NCBI GenBank assembly: GCA_900539145.1
Contig: UQAX01000008.1
Coordinates: forward strand, 11,372-75,371
Direction: 5' to 3'
Source: an uncultured Blautia sp.
GTDB taxonomy: Bacteria > Bacillota > Clostridia > Lachnospirales > Lachnospiraceae
DNA length: 64,000 nucleotides
Below are positions 41,654 to 50,708 of this stretch, in pieces. Under the pieces are notes generated by a model. That model saw only the letters and a program-made list of their open reading frames with translations. It made no database searches and was not told the DNA's origin. The stretch's first letter is position 1, and each line of letters opens with the position of its first letter. A program made the translations under genes and the position numbers.

Positions 41654-42640
41654 ATGAAGTGGAAAAAATTCAGAATAAAAACAAAAACAGAAGCTGAGGA
41701 TATTATTATCAGCACTCTCTATGATATTGGGTTAGAAGGTGCACAGATTGAAGACAATGTACCTCTTACACCGTTGGAAAAAGAGCAGATGTTTGTGGAT
41801 ATTTTGCCACAGATGCAGGAGGATGACGGGATTGCCTATTTAAGCTTCTTTGTAGAAGAAACAGAAGACGGCGAACTGCTTATGAATGGTGAAATAACCA
41901 AAGAAGAAGAAATTTTAAACGCAGTAAAAACAGAGCTTGACGGGCTGCGTGATTTTATGGACATTGGCGAAGGCAGCATTGCCATAGATGAGACAGAGGA
42001 TATTGATTGGATTAATAATTGGAAACAGTATTTTAAGCAGTTTTATGTGGATGATATTTTAATTATTCCTTCATGGGAAGAGGTAAAAGAAGAAGATAAA
42101 GACAGGATGATTATCCATATTGATCCGGGAACTGCTTTTGGAACAGGAATGCACGAGACTACACAGCTTTGTATTCGTCAGTTAAAGAAATTTGTAAAAG
42201 AAGATACAGAGCTTTTGGACGTTGGGACAGGCAGTGGTATTTTGTCTATTGTAGCATTAAAATTAGGCGCAAAACATGCAGTAGGAACAGATTTGGACCC
42301 ATGTGCAGTGCCGGCAGTGGAAGAAAATAAAGAAGTCAATGAAATTCCTGCACAGGATTTCGATATGATGATTGGCAATATTATTGATGACAAAGAAGTT
42401 CAGGATAAGGTAGGATACGAGAAATACGATATTGTCGTTGCTAATATTTTGGCAGATGTTTTAGTGCCTCTGACACCGGTTATTGTAAATCAGATGAAAA
42501 AGGGCGGTATTTATATTACATCAGGTATCATTGACAATAAAGAAGAAACTGTGGTGGAAGCAGTGAAAGCAGCAGGTCTTGAAGTGCTGGAAGTGACATA
42601 TCAGGGCGAATGGGTTTCTGTTACAGCCAGAAAAAATTAG
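41654..42640 (+). CDS. prmA: Ribosomal protein L11 methyltransferase
   Basis: SAM-dependent trimethylation of L11. 328 aa. The N-terminal substrate-recognition domain (residues 1-150) is followed by a Rossmann methyltransferase: GTAFGTGMHETTQLC at about 160-174, LLDVGTGSGILSIVA, and VANILADVLVPL. SD aaggag. It is first of prmA-rsmE-desulfurase-thiI with tight spacing; the dnaJ-prmA-rsmE order is widespread in Firmicutes. Confidence 0.96.
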   Translation: MKWKKFRIKTKTEAEDIIISTLYDIGLEGAQIEDNVPLTPLEKEQMFVDILPQMQEDDGIAYLSFFVEETEDGELLMNGEITKEEEILNAVKTELDGLRDFMDIGEGSIAIDETEDIDWINNWKQYFKQFYVDDILIIPSWEEVKEEDKDRMIIHIDPGTAFGTGMHETTQLCIRQLKKFVKEDTELLDVGTGSGILSIVALKLGAKHAVGTDLDPCAVPAVEENKEVNEIPAQDFDMMIGNIIDDKEVQDKVGYEKYDIVVANILADVLVPLTPVIVNQMKKGGIYITSGIIDNKEETVVEAVKAAGLEVLEVTYQGEWVSVTARKN

Positions 42641-42649
42641 GAGAAAGCT

Positions 42650-43390
42650 ATGTATCGTTTTTTTGTAGAGCCGTCTCAGATAAAAGATAATCAGATTTGC
42701 ATAAGCGGAAGCGATGTAAATCATATAAAAAATGTTCTGCGTATGAAGCTGAAGGAGGAAATTTTAATCAGCAGCGGAGAAGATAAGGAATATACCTGTT
42801 ATATAGAGGGAATCGGGGAGGAAGAAATACTGGCGCATATTATGTATGTGCAGGAAGCCGGATATGAGCTTTCTTCCAAAATTTATTTGTTTCAGGGGCT
42901 CCCCAAAAGTGATAAAATGGAGCTGATTATCCAAAAAGCAGTAGAGCTTGGCGTGCATCAGGTGATACCTGTGGCATCGAAAAGAGCAGTAGTTAAGCTG
43001 GATAAAAAGAAAGAAGAAAAGAAAATTACAAGATGGCAGGCAATTTCGGAAAGTGCAGCAAAACAGTCAAAGCGTATGTACGTACCGGAAATCACCAATG
43101 TTATGAGCTTTCAACAAGCTGTGGATTATGCAGGAAAGCTGGATATAGTGCTTTTTCCCTATGAGCTGGCAGATGGAATGAAAAAAACAAAAGAGATTAT
43201 CGGAAAAATAAAACCGGGACAATCTGTGGGGATTTTCATTGGACCGGAGGGCGGATTTGAAGAAAGTGAAGTAGCCCTTGCAAAAGAAAAAGCAGATGCG
43301 CAGGTCATTACCTTGGGAAAAAGAATTTTACGAACAGAAACAGCGGGACTGACAGTTTTAGCTATTTTAATGTATACACTGGAGGAATAG
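42650..43390 (+). CDS. rsmE: 16S rRNA (uracil-1498-N3)-methyltransferase RsmE
   Basis: Methylates U1498 of 16S rRNA. 246 aa SPOUT-class enzyme: an N-terminal PUA-like part (MYRFFVEPSQIKDNQICISGSDVNHIKNVLRM) and a C-terminal knotted domain with VGIFIGPEGGFEESE and LGKRILRTETAGL. It follows prmA by 9 bases and precedes the desulfurase gene by 2 bases. Confidence 0.96.
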   Translation: MYRFFVEPSQIKDNQICISGSDVNHIKNVLRMKLKEEILISSGEDKEYTCYIEGIGEEEILAHIMYVQEAGYELSSKIYLFQGLPKSDKMELIIQKAVELGVHQVIPVASKRAVVKLDKKKEEKKITRWQAISESAAKQSKRMYVPEITNVMSFQQAVDYAGKLDIVLFPYELADGMKKTKEIIGKIKPGQSVGIFIGPEGGFEESEVALAKEKADAQVITLGKRILRTETAGLTVLAILMYTLEE

Positions 43391-43392
43391 AA

Positions 43393-44547
43393 ATGGAAGC
43401 ATATCTGGATAATTCGGCAACTACCAGATGCTATGAGGAAGTAAAAGATATTGTGGTAAAAACCATGACAGAGGATTTCGGTAATCCTTCTGCTATGCAC
43501 TTAAAAGGTGTAGAAGCGGAAAATTATATAAAAGAAGCAACAAAAGAAATTGCCAAAACACTGAAGGTGCAGGAAAAAGAAATTTTCTTTACCTCAGGGG
43601 GCACAGAGTCTGATAACTGGGCAGTCATTGGAACAGCGCTGGCAAAGAACAGACAGGGAAAACATATTATTACAACGCCTTTTGAACATGCCGCTGTATC
43701 AGCGCCAATGGAGTGGCTGCAAAAACAGGGCTATGAGATAACAGAAATTCCTGTGGACGAAAAGGGAAATATTTTTTTAGAAAAGCTTTCTGAGGCAATC
43801 AGAGAGGACACTATTTTAGTTTCTGCAATGATGGTAAATAACGAAATGGGTTCAGTCCTTCCTGTTGAAGAAATGGGCAGACTGGTTCATGAAAAAAATC
43901 CTCAGACAACGTTTCATGTAGATGCCATTCAGGCTTACGGAAAATACCGGATTTATCCGAAAAAATGGAACATTGATTTATTATCTGTCAGCAGCCATAA
44001 AATTCATGGTCCAAAGGGAGTGGGTTTTTTATATGTAAATGAAAAAACAAAAATTCAGCCTTTGATTTTAGGAGGGGGACAGCAAAAAGGAATGCGTTCC
44101 GGCACAGATAATGTACCGGGAATTGCAGGACTTGGTGTTGCCGCAAAGAAAATATACGGTCATATAGATGAAAATGTTTCCTCTATGCTGGAATTAAAAA
44201 AATATTTTGCACAGGAGCTTTTAAAATTAGAAAATGTGGAAATCAATGGTCCTGAGGTGGAAAAGGGAGCTCCTCATATTTTAAATGTGAGCTTTCTGGG
44301 AGTAAGAAGTGAAGTTCTGCTTCATACTTTGGAGGATATGAATATTTATGTTTCGGCAGGCAGCGCATGCTCCAGCCACAAAAGAGCGGGAAGCGCCAGC
44401 TTGACTGCTTTGCGTCTGACACCGGAGCGAAAAGAGTCTGCAATTCGTTTTAGCTTTTGTGAATTTACTACAAAAGAGGAAATTGATTATACACTGGAGG
44501 CATTGAAAAAGGTACTTCCAATGCTTCGCAGATATGCGAGAAAATAG
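43393..44547 (+). CDS. Cysteine desulfurase (NifS/IscS-like)
   Basis: PLP enzyme removing sulfur from cysteine as an enzyme-bound persulfide. 384 aa. N-terminal AYLDNSATTRCYEEV, PLP-lysine K203 in SVSSHKIHGPKG and the active-site loop cysteine C326 in SAGSACSSHKR. It is immediately upstream of thiI (15 bases), so it probably supplies sulfur for 4-thiouridine in tRNA, as NifZ does for ThiI in Bacillus. Confidence 0.93.
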   Translation: MEAYLDNSATTRCYEEVKDIVVKTMTEDFGNPSAMHLKGVEAENYIKEATKEIAKTLKVQEKEIFFTSGGTESDNWAVIGTALAKNRQGKHIITTPFEHAAVSAPMEWLQKQGYEITEIPVDEKGNIFLEKLSEAIREDTILVSAMMVNNEMGSVLPVEEMGRLVHEKNPQTTFHVDAIQAYGKYRIYPKKWNIDLLSVSSHKIHGPKGVGFLYVNEKTKIQPLILGGGQQKGMRSGTDNVPGIAGLGVAAKKIYGHIDENVSSMLELKKYFAQELLKLENVEINGPEVEKGAPHILNVSFLGVRSEVLLHTLEDMNIYVSAGSACSSHKRAGSASLTALRLTPERKESAIRFSFCEFTTKEEIDYTLEALKKVLPMLRRYARK

Positions 44548-44562
44548 AAAGGAAATTACAGA

Positions 44563-45741
44563 ATGTATAAAGCGTTTTTGATTAAATATGCGGAAATCGC
44601 AATTAAAGGAAAAAATCGCTACATTTTTGAAGATGCACTGGTAGCACAGATAAAGTACCAGTTAAAAAATGTAGAAGGTAAATTTAGAATTGTAAAAGAA
44701 ATGGGACGTATTTTCATCTATACAGAGGGAGAGTTTGACTATGATGAAACCATTGAAGCTTTAAAGCGAGTTTTTGGTATTTTCAGTATTTGTCCTGCTA
44801 TTGTATTAGAAGATGAAGGATTTGAGAAGCTATCTCAGGAAGTAACAGAATACGTCAAGAAACTCTATGGAGAAAAAGCATTAACCTTTAAAGTAAATAC
44901 AAGAAGAAATAAGAAAACTTATCCCATGCAGTCTATGGAAATCAGCAGCGCTTTAGGCAGCGCGATTTTAGATGCCTGCCCGAATATGAAAGTAGATGTA
45001 CACAATCCTGACGTGTTTGTGAATGTTGAAATTCGAAATAAAATTTACTTATATTCTGAAAATATTCCGGGACCGGGCGGTATGCCTCTTGGAACAAACG
45101 GAAGCGCTATGCTTCTTTTGTCCGGCGGAATTGACAGTCCTGTTGCTGGATATATGATTGCAAAACGAGGGGTTACACTGGATGCAGTGTATTTCCATGC
45201 TCCGCCGTATACAAGTGAGAGAGCAAAACAGAAGGTTGTGGATTTGGCAAAGCTGGTAGCCAAATACAGTGGACCAATCCGTCTTCATGTCGTAAACTTT
45301 ACAGATATTCAGTTATATATCTACGATAAGTGTCCGCATGAGGAACTCACGATTATTATGCGTCGCTACATGATGAAAATTGCAGAAGAATTTGCAAAGA
45401 AAGACGGCTGTCTGGGACTGATTACAGGAGAAAGCATCGGACAGGTAGCAAGCCAGACTATTCACAGTCTTGCTGCTACAAATGATGTGTGCACCATGCC
45501 GGTATTCCGTCCGGTAATCGGCTTTGATAAGCAGGAAATCGTAGACGTGGCATTAAAAATCAATACTTATGAAACATCTATTTTGCCATACGAAGATTGT
45601 TGTACAATTTTTGTGGCAAAACATCCTGTTACAAAACCAAATCTTCAGATTATCAAACGTTCAGAAGAAAAGCTTCAGGAAAAAATTGACGAGATGATGA
45701 AAGAAGCAGTAGAAACAGCAGAAACCATTATTTGTGAATAA
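44563..45741 (+). CDS. thiI: tRNA 4-thiouridine synthase ThiI
   Basis: Thiolates U8 of tRNA and can supply sulfur to thiamine synthesis. 392 aa: N-terminal NFLD and THUMP domains (residues 1-165), then the PP-loop SGGIDSP starting at S187. The C-terminal rhodanese domain of the E. coli protein is absent, which is the usual Gram-positive form and requires the adjacent desulfurase as sulfur donor. SD gaaagga-type. Confidence 0.95.
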   Translation: MYKAFLIKYAEIAIKGKNRYIFEDALVAQIKYQLKNVEGKFRIVKEMGRIFIYTEGEFDYDETIEALKRVFGIFSICPAIVLEDEGFEKLSQEVTEYVKKLYGEKALTFKVNTRRNKKTYPMQSMEISSALGSAILDACPNMKVDVHNPDVFVNVEIRNKIYLYSENIPGPGGMPLGTNGSAMLLLSGGIDSPVAGYMIAKRGVTLDAVYFHAPPYTSERAKQKVVDLAKLVAKYSGPIRLHVVNFTDIQLYIYDKCPHEELTIIMRRYMMKIAEEFAKKDGCLGLITGESIGQVASQTIHSLAATNDVCTMPVFRPVIGFDKQEIVDVALKINTYETSILPYEDCCTIFVAKHPVTKPNLQIIKRSEEKLQEKIDEMMKEAVETAETIICE

Positions 45742-45748
45742 GGATTGA

Positions 45749-45781
45749 AAAAAATACAGGCTATATAACTATATAGCCTGT
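45749..45781 (-). terminator. Terminator for the HPr-like gene (minus strand)
   Basis: ACAGGCTATATA-AC-TATATAGCCTGT (45756-45781) is a perfect 12-bp stem. On the minus strand it is followed by ATTTTTTTC. The plus-strand tail is A-rich, so it works only weakly for thiI. Confidence 0.85.
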
Positions 45782-45804
45782 AAAAAATTTAAAGCTTGTT
45801 TTGA

Positions 45805-46038
45805 TTAAACTAAGTATGGTTTTAATACTTCTAAGATTTCATCTAAAGCTGCATCTGCTGCATGAATGTTTAAGTCGATAGCTTTGGATAAATCTAAAGA
45901 AAAGATACCCATAATGGATTTTGCATCGATTACGTATCTTCCGGATACTAAATCAAAATCATAATCAAATTTTGTGATTTCATTTACAAAAGATTTAACT
46001 TTGTCGATAGAATTAAGTGAAATTTTAACTGTTTTCAT
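45805..46038 (-). CDS. HPr-fold protein lacking catalytic His15 (Crh-like)
   Basis: 77 aa. The central AKSIMGIFSLDLSKA matches the HPr regulatory-serine region; Ser41 occupies the HPr Ser46 position. The N-terminal part, which in HPr carries the GIHARPA phospho-histidine, instead reads NSIDKVKSF with no histidine at that place. It therefore cannot carry PTS phosphate but could be a target of HPr kinase and a co-repressor of CcpA, like Bacillus Crh. That role is inference. It is monocistronic with SD ggagga and its own promoter and terminator. Confidence 0.85.
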   Translation of the reverse strand: MKTVKISLNSIDKVKSFVNEITKFDYDFDLVSGRYVIDAKSIMGIFSLDLSKAIDLNIHAADAALDEILEVLKPYLV

Positions 46039-46091
46039 TGGATAAAAATCCTCCCTTACATCAGATTTATTATTTGCTTATTACAAGCATA

Positions 46092-46120
46092 ATGTTACCT
46101 TTTATGGTAAAAAAAGTCAA
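46092..46120 (-). promoter_or_regulatory. Promoter of the Crh-like gene
   Basis: Minus strand -35 TTGACT (46115-46120), 17-base spacer, -10 TAACAT (46092-46097). Confidence 0.65.
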
Positions 46121-46204
46121 TATAAAAAAGGGGAAATAAAATACAAATTATTTGAAAACAATTCGTCAAAACGCTTAACTTTCAGAAGGAATGAGGATAA
46201 AATA

Positions 46205-47509
46205 ATGAAAAAAAAAGTAGCATTGCATAATTTAGGGTGCAAAGTAAACGCTTATGAGCTGGAAGCTATGCAGGAAATGCTGGAAAAGGCAGGATATGAG
46301 ATTGTTCCTTTTGCACCGGGAGCAGATGTTTATATTATCAATACTTGTACAGTGACCAATATTGCAGACAGAAAATCCAGACAAATGCTGCATAAAGCAA
46401 GAAAAATGAACCCGCAGGCAGTTGTCATTGCGGCAGGCTGTTATGTACAGGCACAGAAAAATATGGAAAATATTGACGATGCTATTGATATTGTACTTGG
46501 AAATAACAGAAAGCAGGATTTGTTGTTTGTGCTGGAAAATTATAAAAAGGGAAGCGGACAGGAAAAGGATTTGATAAGTCTGGACAAGCCGGTAGAATAT
46601 GAAGAGCTTCAGCTTTCCAGTACAGGAGAGCATACAAGAGCGTATCTGAAGGTGCAGGACGGATGCAATCAGTTTTGTAGCTACTGCATTATTCCCTACG
46701 TAAGAGGACGGGTAAGAAGCAGAAGAAAAGAGGAAGTTTTGGAGGAAGTGCTTCGTCTGACAAAAAACGGATATCAGGAATTTGTACTTACAGGAATTCA
46801 TTTAAGCTCTTATGGGGTTGACTGTGAGGATAATCTTTTGGAGCTGATTAAAGCAGTTCATGAAATTGAAGGAGTCAAAAGAATTCGTTTGGGTTCTTTA
46901 GAGCCTCGTATTATTACAGAGGAATTTGCACAGGCATTAGGAAATATGCCGAAGATATGCCCGCATTTTCATCTTTCCCTGCAAAGCGGCTGTGATGCCA
47001 CTTTAAAGAGAATGAACAGAAAATACAGTGCCGAGGAATATTTAGAAGGGTGCAGGCTTTTAAGAAAATATTTTAAAAATCCTGCGCTGACAACAGATGT
47101 AATCGTAGGATTTCCACAGGAGTCAGAAGAAGAATTTGAACAATCCTATAAGATGATAGAAAGTGTGGAATTTTATGAGACACATATTTTCAAATATTCC
47201 AGAAGGCAGGGGACAAGAGCTGCCCAGATGGAAGGACAGGTTGATGAGGCAGTAAAGACAGAAAGAAGCCATAAGCTTATTCAGTTGGGAAAAGAGAAAA
47301 AACAAAAATACATGGAAAGCTTTTTAGGGCAGCAGGTTGAAATTCTCTTTGAAGAAACAGCGAAAATACAAGGAGAAGAATACTGGATCGGTTATACAAA
47401 GGAATATTTAAAGGTAGCTGCAAAAAGCAAAGAAAATCTGGAAAATCGTATTGTTTTGGGAAAAGTGGAAAGATTTATTGAAGAAGGTATTTTTATTTGC
47501 TCAATATAA
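46205..47509 (+). CDS. mtaB: tRNA t6A37 methylthiotransferase MtaB
   Basis: Radical SAM enzyme converting t6A37 to ms2t6A37 in tRNA. 434 aa. The N-terminal MTTase domain has three conserved cysteines (GCKVNAYE, NTCTVTN, AGCYVQ). The radical SAM motif CNQFCSYC has C154, C158 and C161. A C-terminal TRAM-like domain follows. The GCKVNAYE start and short length assign it to MtaB rather than MiaB or RimO. SD agaagga. Confidence 0.94.
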   Translation: MKKKVALHNLGCKVNAYELEAMQEMLEKAGYEIVPFAPGADVYIINTCTVTNIADRKSRQMLHKARKMNPQAVVIAAGCYVQAQKNMENIDDAIDIVLGNNRKQDLLFVLENYKKGSGQEKDLISLDKPVEYEELQLSSTGEHTRAYLKVQDGCNQFCSYCIIPYVRGRVRSRRKEEVLEEVLRLTKNGYQEFVLTGIHLSSYGVDCEDNLLELIKAVHEIEGVKRIRLGSLEPRIITEEFAQALGNMPKICPHFHLSLQSGCDATLKRMNRKYSAEEYLEGCRLLRKYFKNPALTTDVIVGFPQESEEEFEQSYKMIESVEFYETHIFKYSRRQGTRAAQMEGQVDEAVKTERSHKLIQLGKEKKQKYMESFLGQQVEILFEETAKIQGEEYWIGYTKEYLKVAAKSKENLENRIVLGKVERFIEEGIFICSI

Positions 47510-47587
47510 TAGTTGAATTTCTAAACAAGATATATTAAAATAGGAGTATAGTTGCAGTACTAGAATGATAGGTAAGGGCGTGAATTT

Positions 47588-47857
47588 ATGGCAAATTTAG
47601 AGAATACACAATATTTTAATGTGAAAACAGACCCGGCAGTTCGTGTAAAAGAAGTGTTAGATTTGGTATATAATGCTATGGCTGAAAAAGGTTATAATCC
47701 GGTAAATCAGATTGTGGGATATATTATGTCAGGCGACCCCACATATATTACCAGCTATAAAGGTGCCAGAAGCACAATTATGAAGGTTGAGCGAGATGAG
47801 CTGGTAGAAGAATTGCTGAAGGAATATATTAAGAATAAATCATGGAAGCGTGATTAG
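47588..47857 (+). CDS. IreB family regulatory phosphoprotein (YrzL)
   Basis: 89 aa DUF965/UPF0297 protein. N-terminal NTQYFNVKTDPAVRVKEVL with the threonines that are phosphorylated by the PASTA kinase IreK in Enterococcus, then KGYNPVNQIVGYIMSGDPTYITSYKGAR. It is three bases upstream of ruvX, matching the conserved yrzL-yrrK order of Firmicutes. The PASTA kinase gene is not in the window. Confidence 0.95.
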   Translation: MANLENTQYFNVKTDPAVRVKEVLDLVYNAMAEKGYNPVNQIVGYIMSGDPTYITSYKGARSTIMKVERDELVEELLKEYIKNKSWKRD

Positions 47858-47860
47858 CTT

Positions 47861-48295
47861 ATGAGAATTATGGGATTGGATTACGGTTCAAAAACCATAG
47901 GGGTAGCAATCAGCGACCCTCTTGGGATTACCGCACAGGGAATAGAGATTATTCGTAGAGAAGAGGAGAATAAACTGAGAAAGTCCCTGCGCAGAGTGGA
48001 AGAACTGGCAAAGGAATATGAGGTTTCGGAAATTGTTTTAGGATTTCCGAAAAACATGAATAATACAATCGGAGAACGGGCGGAAAAATCGCTGCAGCTA
48101 AAAGAAGCACTGGAAAGAAGACTGGGCTTGCCCGTTGTAATGTGGGATGAAAGACTTACCACAGTAGAAGCCAATCGTACTTTAATGGAAACAGGAGTAC
48201 GTAGAGAGAACAGAGGTAAATATGTAGATATGATAGCTGCTGTATTTATCTTACAAGGCTATTTAGATGCAAAAGCAAACCCGGGGACAGTTTGA
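47861..48295 (+). CDS. ruvX: Holliday junction resolvase-like RuvX/YqgF
   Basis: 144 aa RNase H-fold protein; homologues process 16S rRNA 5' ends or resolve junctions. [20 protein letters not shown] carries the first acidic residue, LGFPKNMN follows, and the C-terminal [12 protein letters not shown] and [14 protein letters not shown] hold the others. The 3' end of the gene lies inside a structured palindromic segment (48278-48348). Confidence 0.95.
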   Translation: MRIMGLDYGSKTIGVAISDPLGITAQGIEIIRREEENKLRKSLRRVEELAKEYEVSEIVLGFPKNMNNTIGERAEKSLQLKEALERRLGLPVVMWDERLTTVEANRTLMETGVRRENRGKYVDMIAAVFILQGYLDAKANPGTV

Positions 48296-48348
48296 GCAAG
48301 CCAAAGCCACACATAAGGTTTTGGCAAAAGCGAGCGTGTGTCCGGGTT
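48278..48348. repeat. Structured palindromic segment across the ruvX 3' end
   Basis: Outer arms AACCCGG (48278-48284) and CCGGGTT (48342-48348). Inner hairpin GCCAAAGCC-ACACATAA-GGTTTTGGC (48300-48325) with one G-T. There is no T run. The GC-rich composition differs from the flanks. It may be an inserted palindromic repeat or an mRNA processing structure. Confidence 0.6.
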
Positions 48349-48389
48349 ATGTGTATGCCTGAAAAGTGAGAAAAGAAAGGACGAAAAAC

Positions 48390-48656
48390 ATGGAAACAGT
48401 AATTTTTGATGGAGAAGACGGAACAGAATTAGAATTTGGGATTTTAGAACAGACCAGAGTAGGCGGAATTAACTACCTTTTAGTAATTGATCCGGAAGAA
48501 AACGATGAAGAGAACGGAAGTGCGGCGTACATTTTAAAAGATATCTCAGAAGATGGCGACGAAGAAGGATGCTACGTATTTGTAGAAGACGATACAGAAT
48601 ACGATGCGGTTTATAAAGTCTTTGCAGCTATGTTAGATGACATTGATTTTGAATAG
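48390..48656 (+). CDS. DUF1292 family protein (YrzB)
   Basis: 88 aa, very acidic. ATG 48390 is chosen over a start eight codons upstream because the SD gaaagga sits 9 bases before it and the family begins at this point (METVIFDGEDGTELEFGILEQ). It corresponds to Bacillus yrzB, which also follows yrzL-yrrK. Function unknown. Confidence 0.9.
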   Translation: METVIFDGEDGTELEFGILEQTRVGGINYLLVIDPEENDEENGSAAYILKDISEDGDEEGCYVFVEDDTEYDAVYKVFAAMLDDIDFE

Positions 48657-48682
48657 GAGCGGAAATAATTGGAGGAAGAAAA

Positions 48683-50350
48683 TTGAAAAAAAATAATAAT
48701 GGAAAATTACGTATCATTCCATTGGGCGGACTGGAACAGATTGGAATGAACATTACTGCTTTCGAATATGAGGACAGTATTATCGTAGTGGACTGCGGAC
48801 TTTCATTTCCGGAGGACGATATGCTGGGAATTGACTTGGTAATTCCGGATGTCACATATTTGAAAGAAAACATTGATAAGGTGAAGGGTTTTGTAATTAC
48901 CCACGGACATGAGGACCATATCGGAGCGTTGCCTTATGTTTTAAGAGAAATCAACGTACCTATTTATGCTACAAAGCTTACAGTAGGTCTTATTGACAAT
49001 AAATTAAAAGAGCATAATCTTTTAAGAACAACCAAGAGAAAAGTGATTAAACACGGACAGTCTATCAATCTGGGCTGCTTCCGTATTGAATTTATAAAAA
49101 CAAACCACAGTATTCAGGACGCATCTGCTCTTGCTATTTATTCACCGGCAGGAATTGTTATCCATACAGGTGACTTCAAAGTGGATTATACACCGGTATT
49201 CGGAGATGCCATTGATTTACAGAGATTTGCAGAAATCGGTAAAAAGGGCGTTCTTGCGCTGATGTGTGACAGTACAAATGCGGAAAGAAAAGGCTTTACC
49301 ATGTCAGAGAGAACTGTGGGAAAAACCTTTGACAATATTTTTGCAGAGCATAAAAATACCAGAATTATCATTGCTACCTTTGCTTCCAATGTAGACCGTG
49401 TACAGCAGATTATTAACTCTGCATACAAATACGGAAGAAAAGTAGCGGTAGAGGGAAGAAGTATGGTCAATGTTATCGGTACTGCGGCAGAATTAGGATA
49501 CTTGCAGATACCGGATAAGACGCTGATTGATATTGACCAGATTAAAAATTATCCCGATGACAAAGTGGTTTTAATCACCACAGGAAGTCAGGGAGAGTCT
49601 ATGGCGGCATTATCCAGAATGGCTGCCAATATTCATAAAAAAGTTACCATTAAGCCTAATGACACCATTATTTTCAGCTCTAATCCAATTCCGGGAAATG
49701 AAAAAGCCGTTTCCAGAGTTATTAATGAATTGAGCCGAAAAGGTGCAGATGTTATTTTTCAGGATGCTCATGTATCGGGACACGCCTGTCAGGAAGAAAT
49801 CAAGTTGATTTACTCTTTGGTAAAACCGAAATATTCAATTCCGGTGCATGGTGAATACCGCCATTTAAAAGCACAGGCACAGATTGCCAGCGACTTGGGA
49901 ATTCCAAAGGAAAATATTTTTATTCTTTCTTCCGGAGATGTGCTGGAGCTCAATGAGGAAGAGCCTGCAAAAGTAAAAGAAAAAGTTCGCACAGGAGCAA
50001 TTCTGGTAGACGGACTTGGTGTAGGCGATGTAGGCAATATTGTTTTAAGAGACAGACAGCATCTGGCAGAAGACGGTATTATGATTGTAGTGCTTACCTT
50101 AGAAAAGCACAGCAGCAGACTTTTGGCAGGACCGGATATTGTATCCAGAGGTTTTGTCTATGTAAGAGAGTCCGAGGATTTAATGGACGAAGCCAGAATT
50201 GTAGTAGAAGATGCGATTGATGTATGCTTGGATAAGCATATTACCGATTGGGGCAAAATTAAGAATATTATTAAGGACTCTCTGGGAGATTTCCTGTGGA
50301 AGCGTACTAAGAGAAATCCAATGATTTTGCCGATTATTATGGAGGCATAA
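48683..50350 (+). CDS. rnjA: Ribonuclease J
   Basis: Endo/5'-exoribonuclease central to mRNA and rRNA processing in Firmicutes. 555 aa, TTG start with SD ggagga. Metallo-beta-lactamase motif HGHEDH at residues 74-79, VPLGGL-type N-terminus (IIPLGGLEQIGMN), beta-CASP region (MSERTVGKTFDNIF), HVSGHACQEE, and C-terminal domain. I cannot separate J1 from J2 with certainty. It sits between the yrzB and yrrL counterparts, an insertion relative to Bacillus order. Confidence 0.93.
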   Translation: MKKNNNGKLRIIPLGGLEQIGMNITAFEYEDSIIVVDCGLSFPEDDMLGIDLVIPDVTYLKENIDKVKGFVITHGHEDHIGALPYVLREINVPIYATKLTVGLIDNKLKEHNLLRTTKRKVIKHGQSINLGCFRIEFIKTNHSIQDASALAIYSPAGIVIHTGDFKVDYTPVFGDAIDLQRFAEIGKKGVLALMCDSTNAERKGFTMSERTVGKTFDNIFAEHKNTRIIIATFASNVDRVQQIINSAYKYGRKVAVEGRSMVNVIGTAAELGYLQIPDKTLIDIDQIKNYPDDKVVLITTGSQGESMAALSRMAANIHKKVTIKPNDTIIFSSNPIPGNEKAVSRVINELSRKGADVIFQDAHVSGHACQEEIKLIYSLVKPKYSIPVHGEYRHLKAQAQIASDLGIPKENIFILSSGDVLELNEEEPAKVKEKVRTGAILVDGLGVGDVGNIVLRDRQHLAEDGIMIVVLTLEKHSSRLLAGPDIVSRGFVYVRESEDLMDEARIVVEDAIDVCLDKHITDWGKIKNIIKDSLGDFLWKRTKRNPMILPIIMEA

Positions 50351-50351
50351 T

Positions 50352-50693
50352 ATGAGTTTTATTGATACCTGCACAGAAATGTTGATTTCGGCTATTAAAA
50401 ACGGCAATTCGTATAAGCAGTATTGTGCAGCGTTAGAGGAAATTAAAAAAACTCCGGGATTAAAAGAACAGGTAGATGAACTTCGGCGCTTGAATTATCA
50501 AATTCAAAATCAAAGTACTGACATAAACTTAGATACTGCTTTGGAAAACTTGGACGAAAAGATGGAAAAATTATGTAGGATTGTAGAGGTCAATCAATTT
50601 TTGGATGCGGAAATGGCTCTATGCAGACAGCTTCAGGAAATTTCAGCGGCAGTTCATCAGGGAATTTATCTGGATATACCGGATTTGTCATAA
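50352..50693 (+). CDS. YlbF/YmcA family regulator
   Basis: 113-aa helical protein. Residues about 10-100 have the Com_YlbF pattern (AIKNGNSYKQYCAALEEIKKTPGLKEQVDELRRLNYQIQN). In Bacillus, YlbF, YmcA and YaaT form the Y-complex that directs RNase Y cleavage. Here the gene is coupled to RNase J, starting one base after its stop, which suggests a role in RNA decay, but this is inference. Confidence 0.85.
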   Translation: MSFIDTCTEMLISAIKNGNSYKQYCAALEEIKKTPGLKEQVDELRRLNYQIQNQSTDINLDTALENLDEKMEKLCRIVEVNQFLDAEMALCRQLQEISAAVHQGIYLDIPDLS

Positions 50694-50708
50694 GTCAAGG
50701 AGAACAAT

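Noticed and set aside
46232..46801. A 189-codon minus-strand open frame inside mtaB
   Set aside because: It is opposite the Fe-S coding part of a well-conserved gene, with no family match and poor start context.
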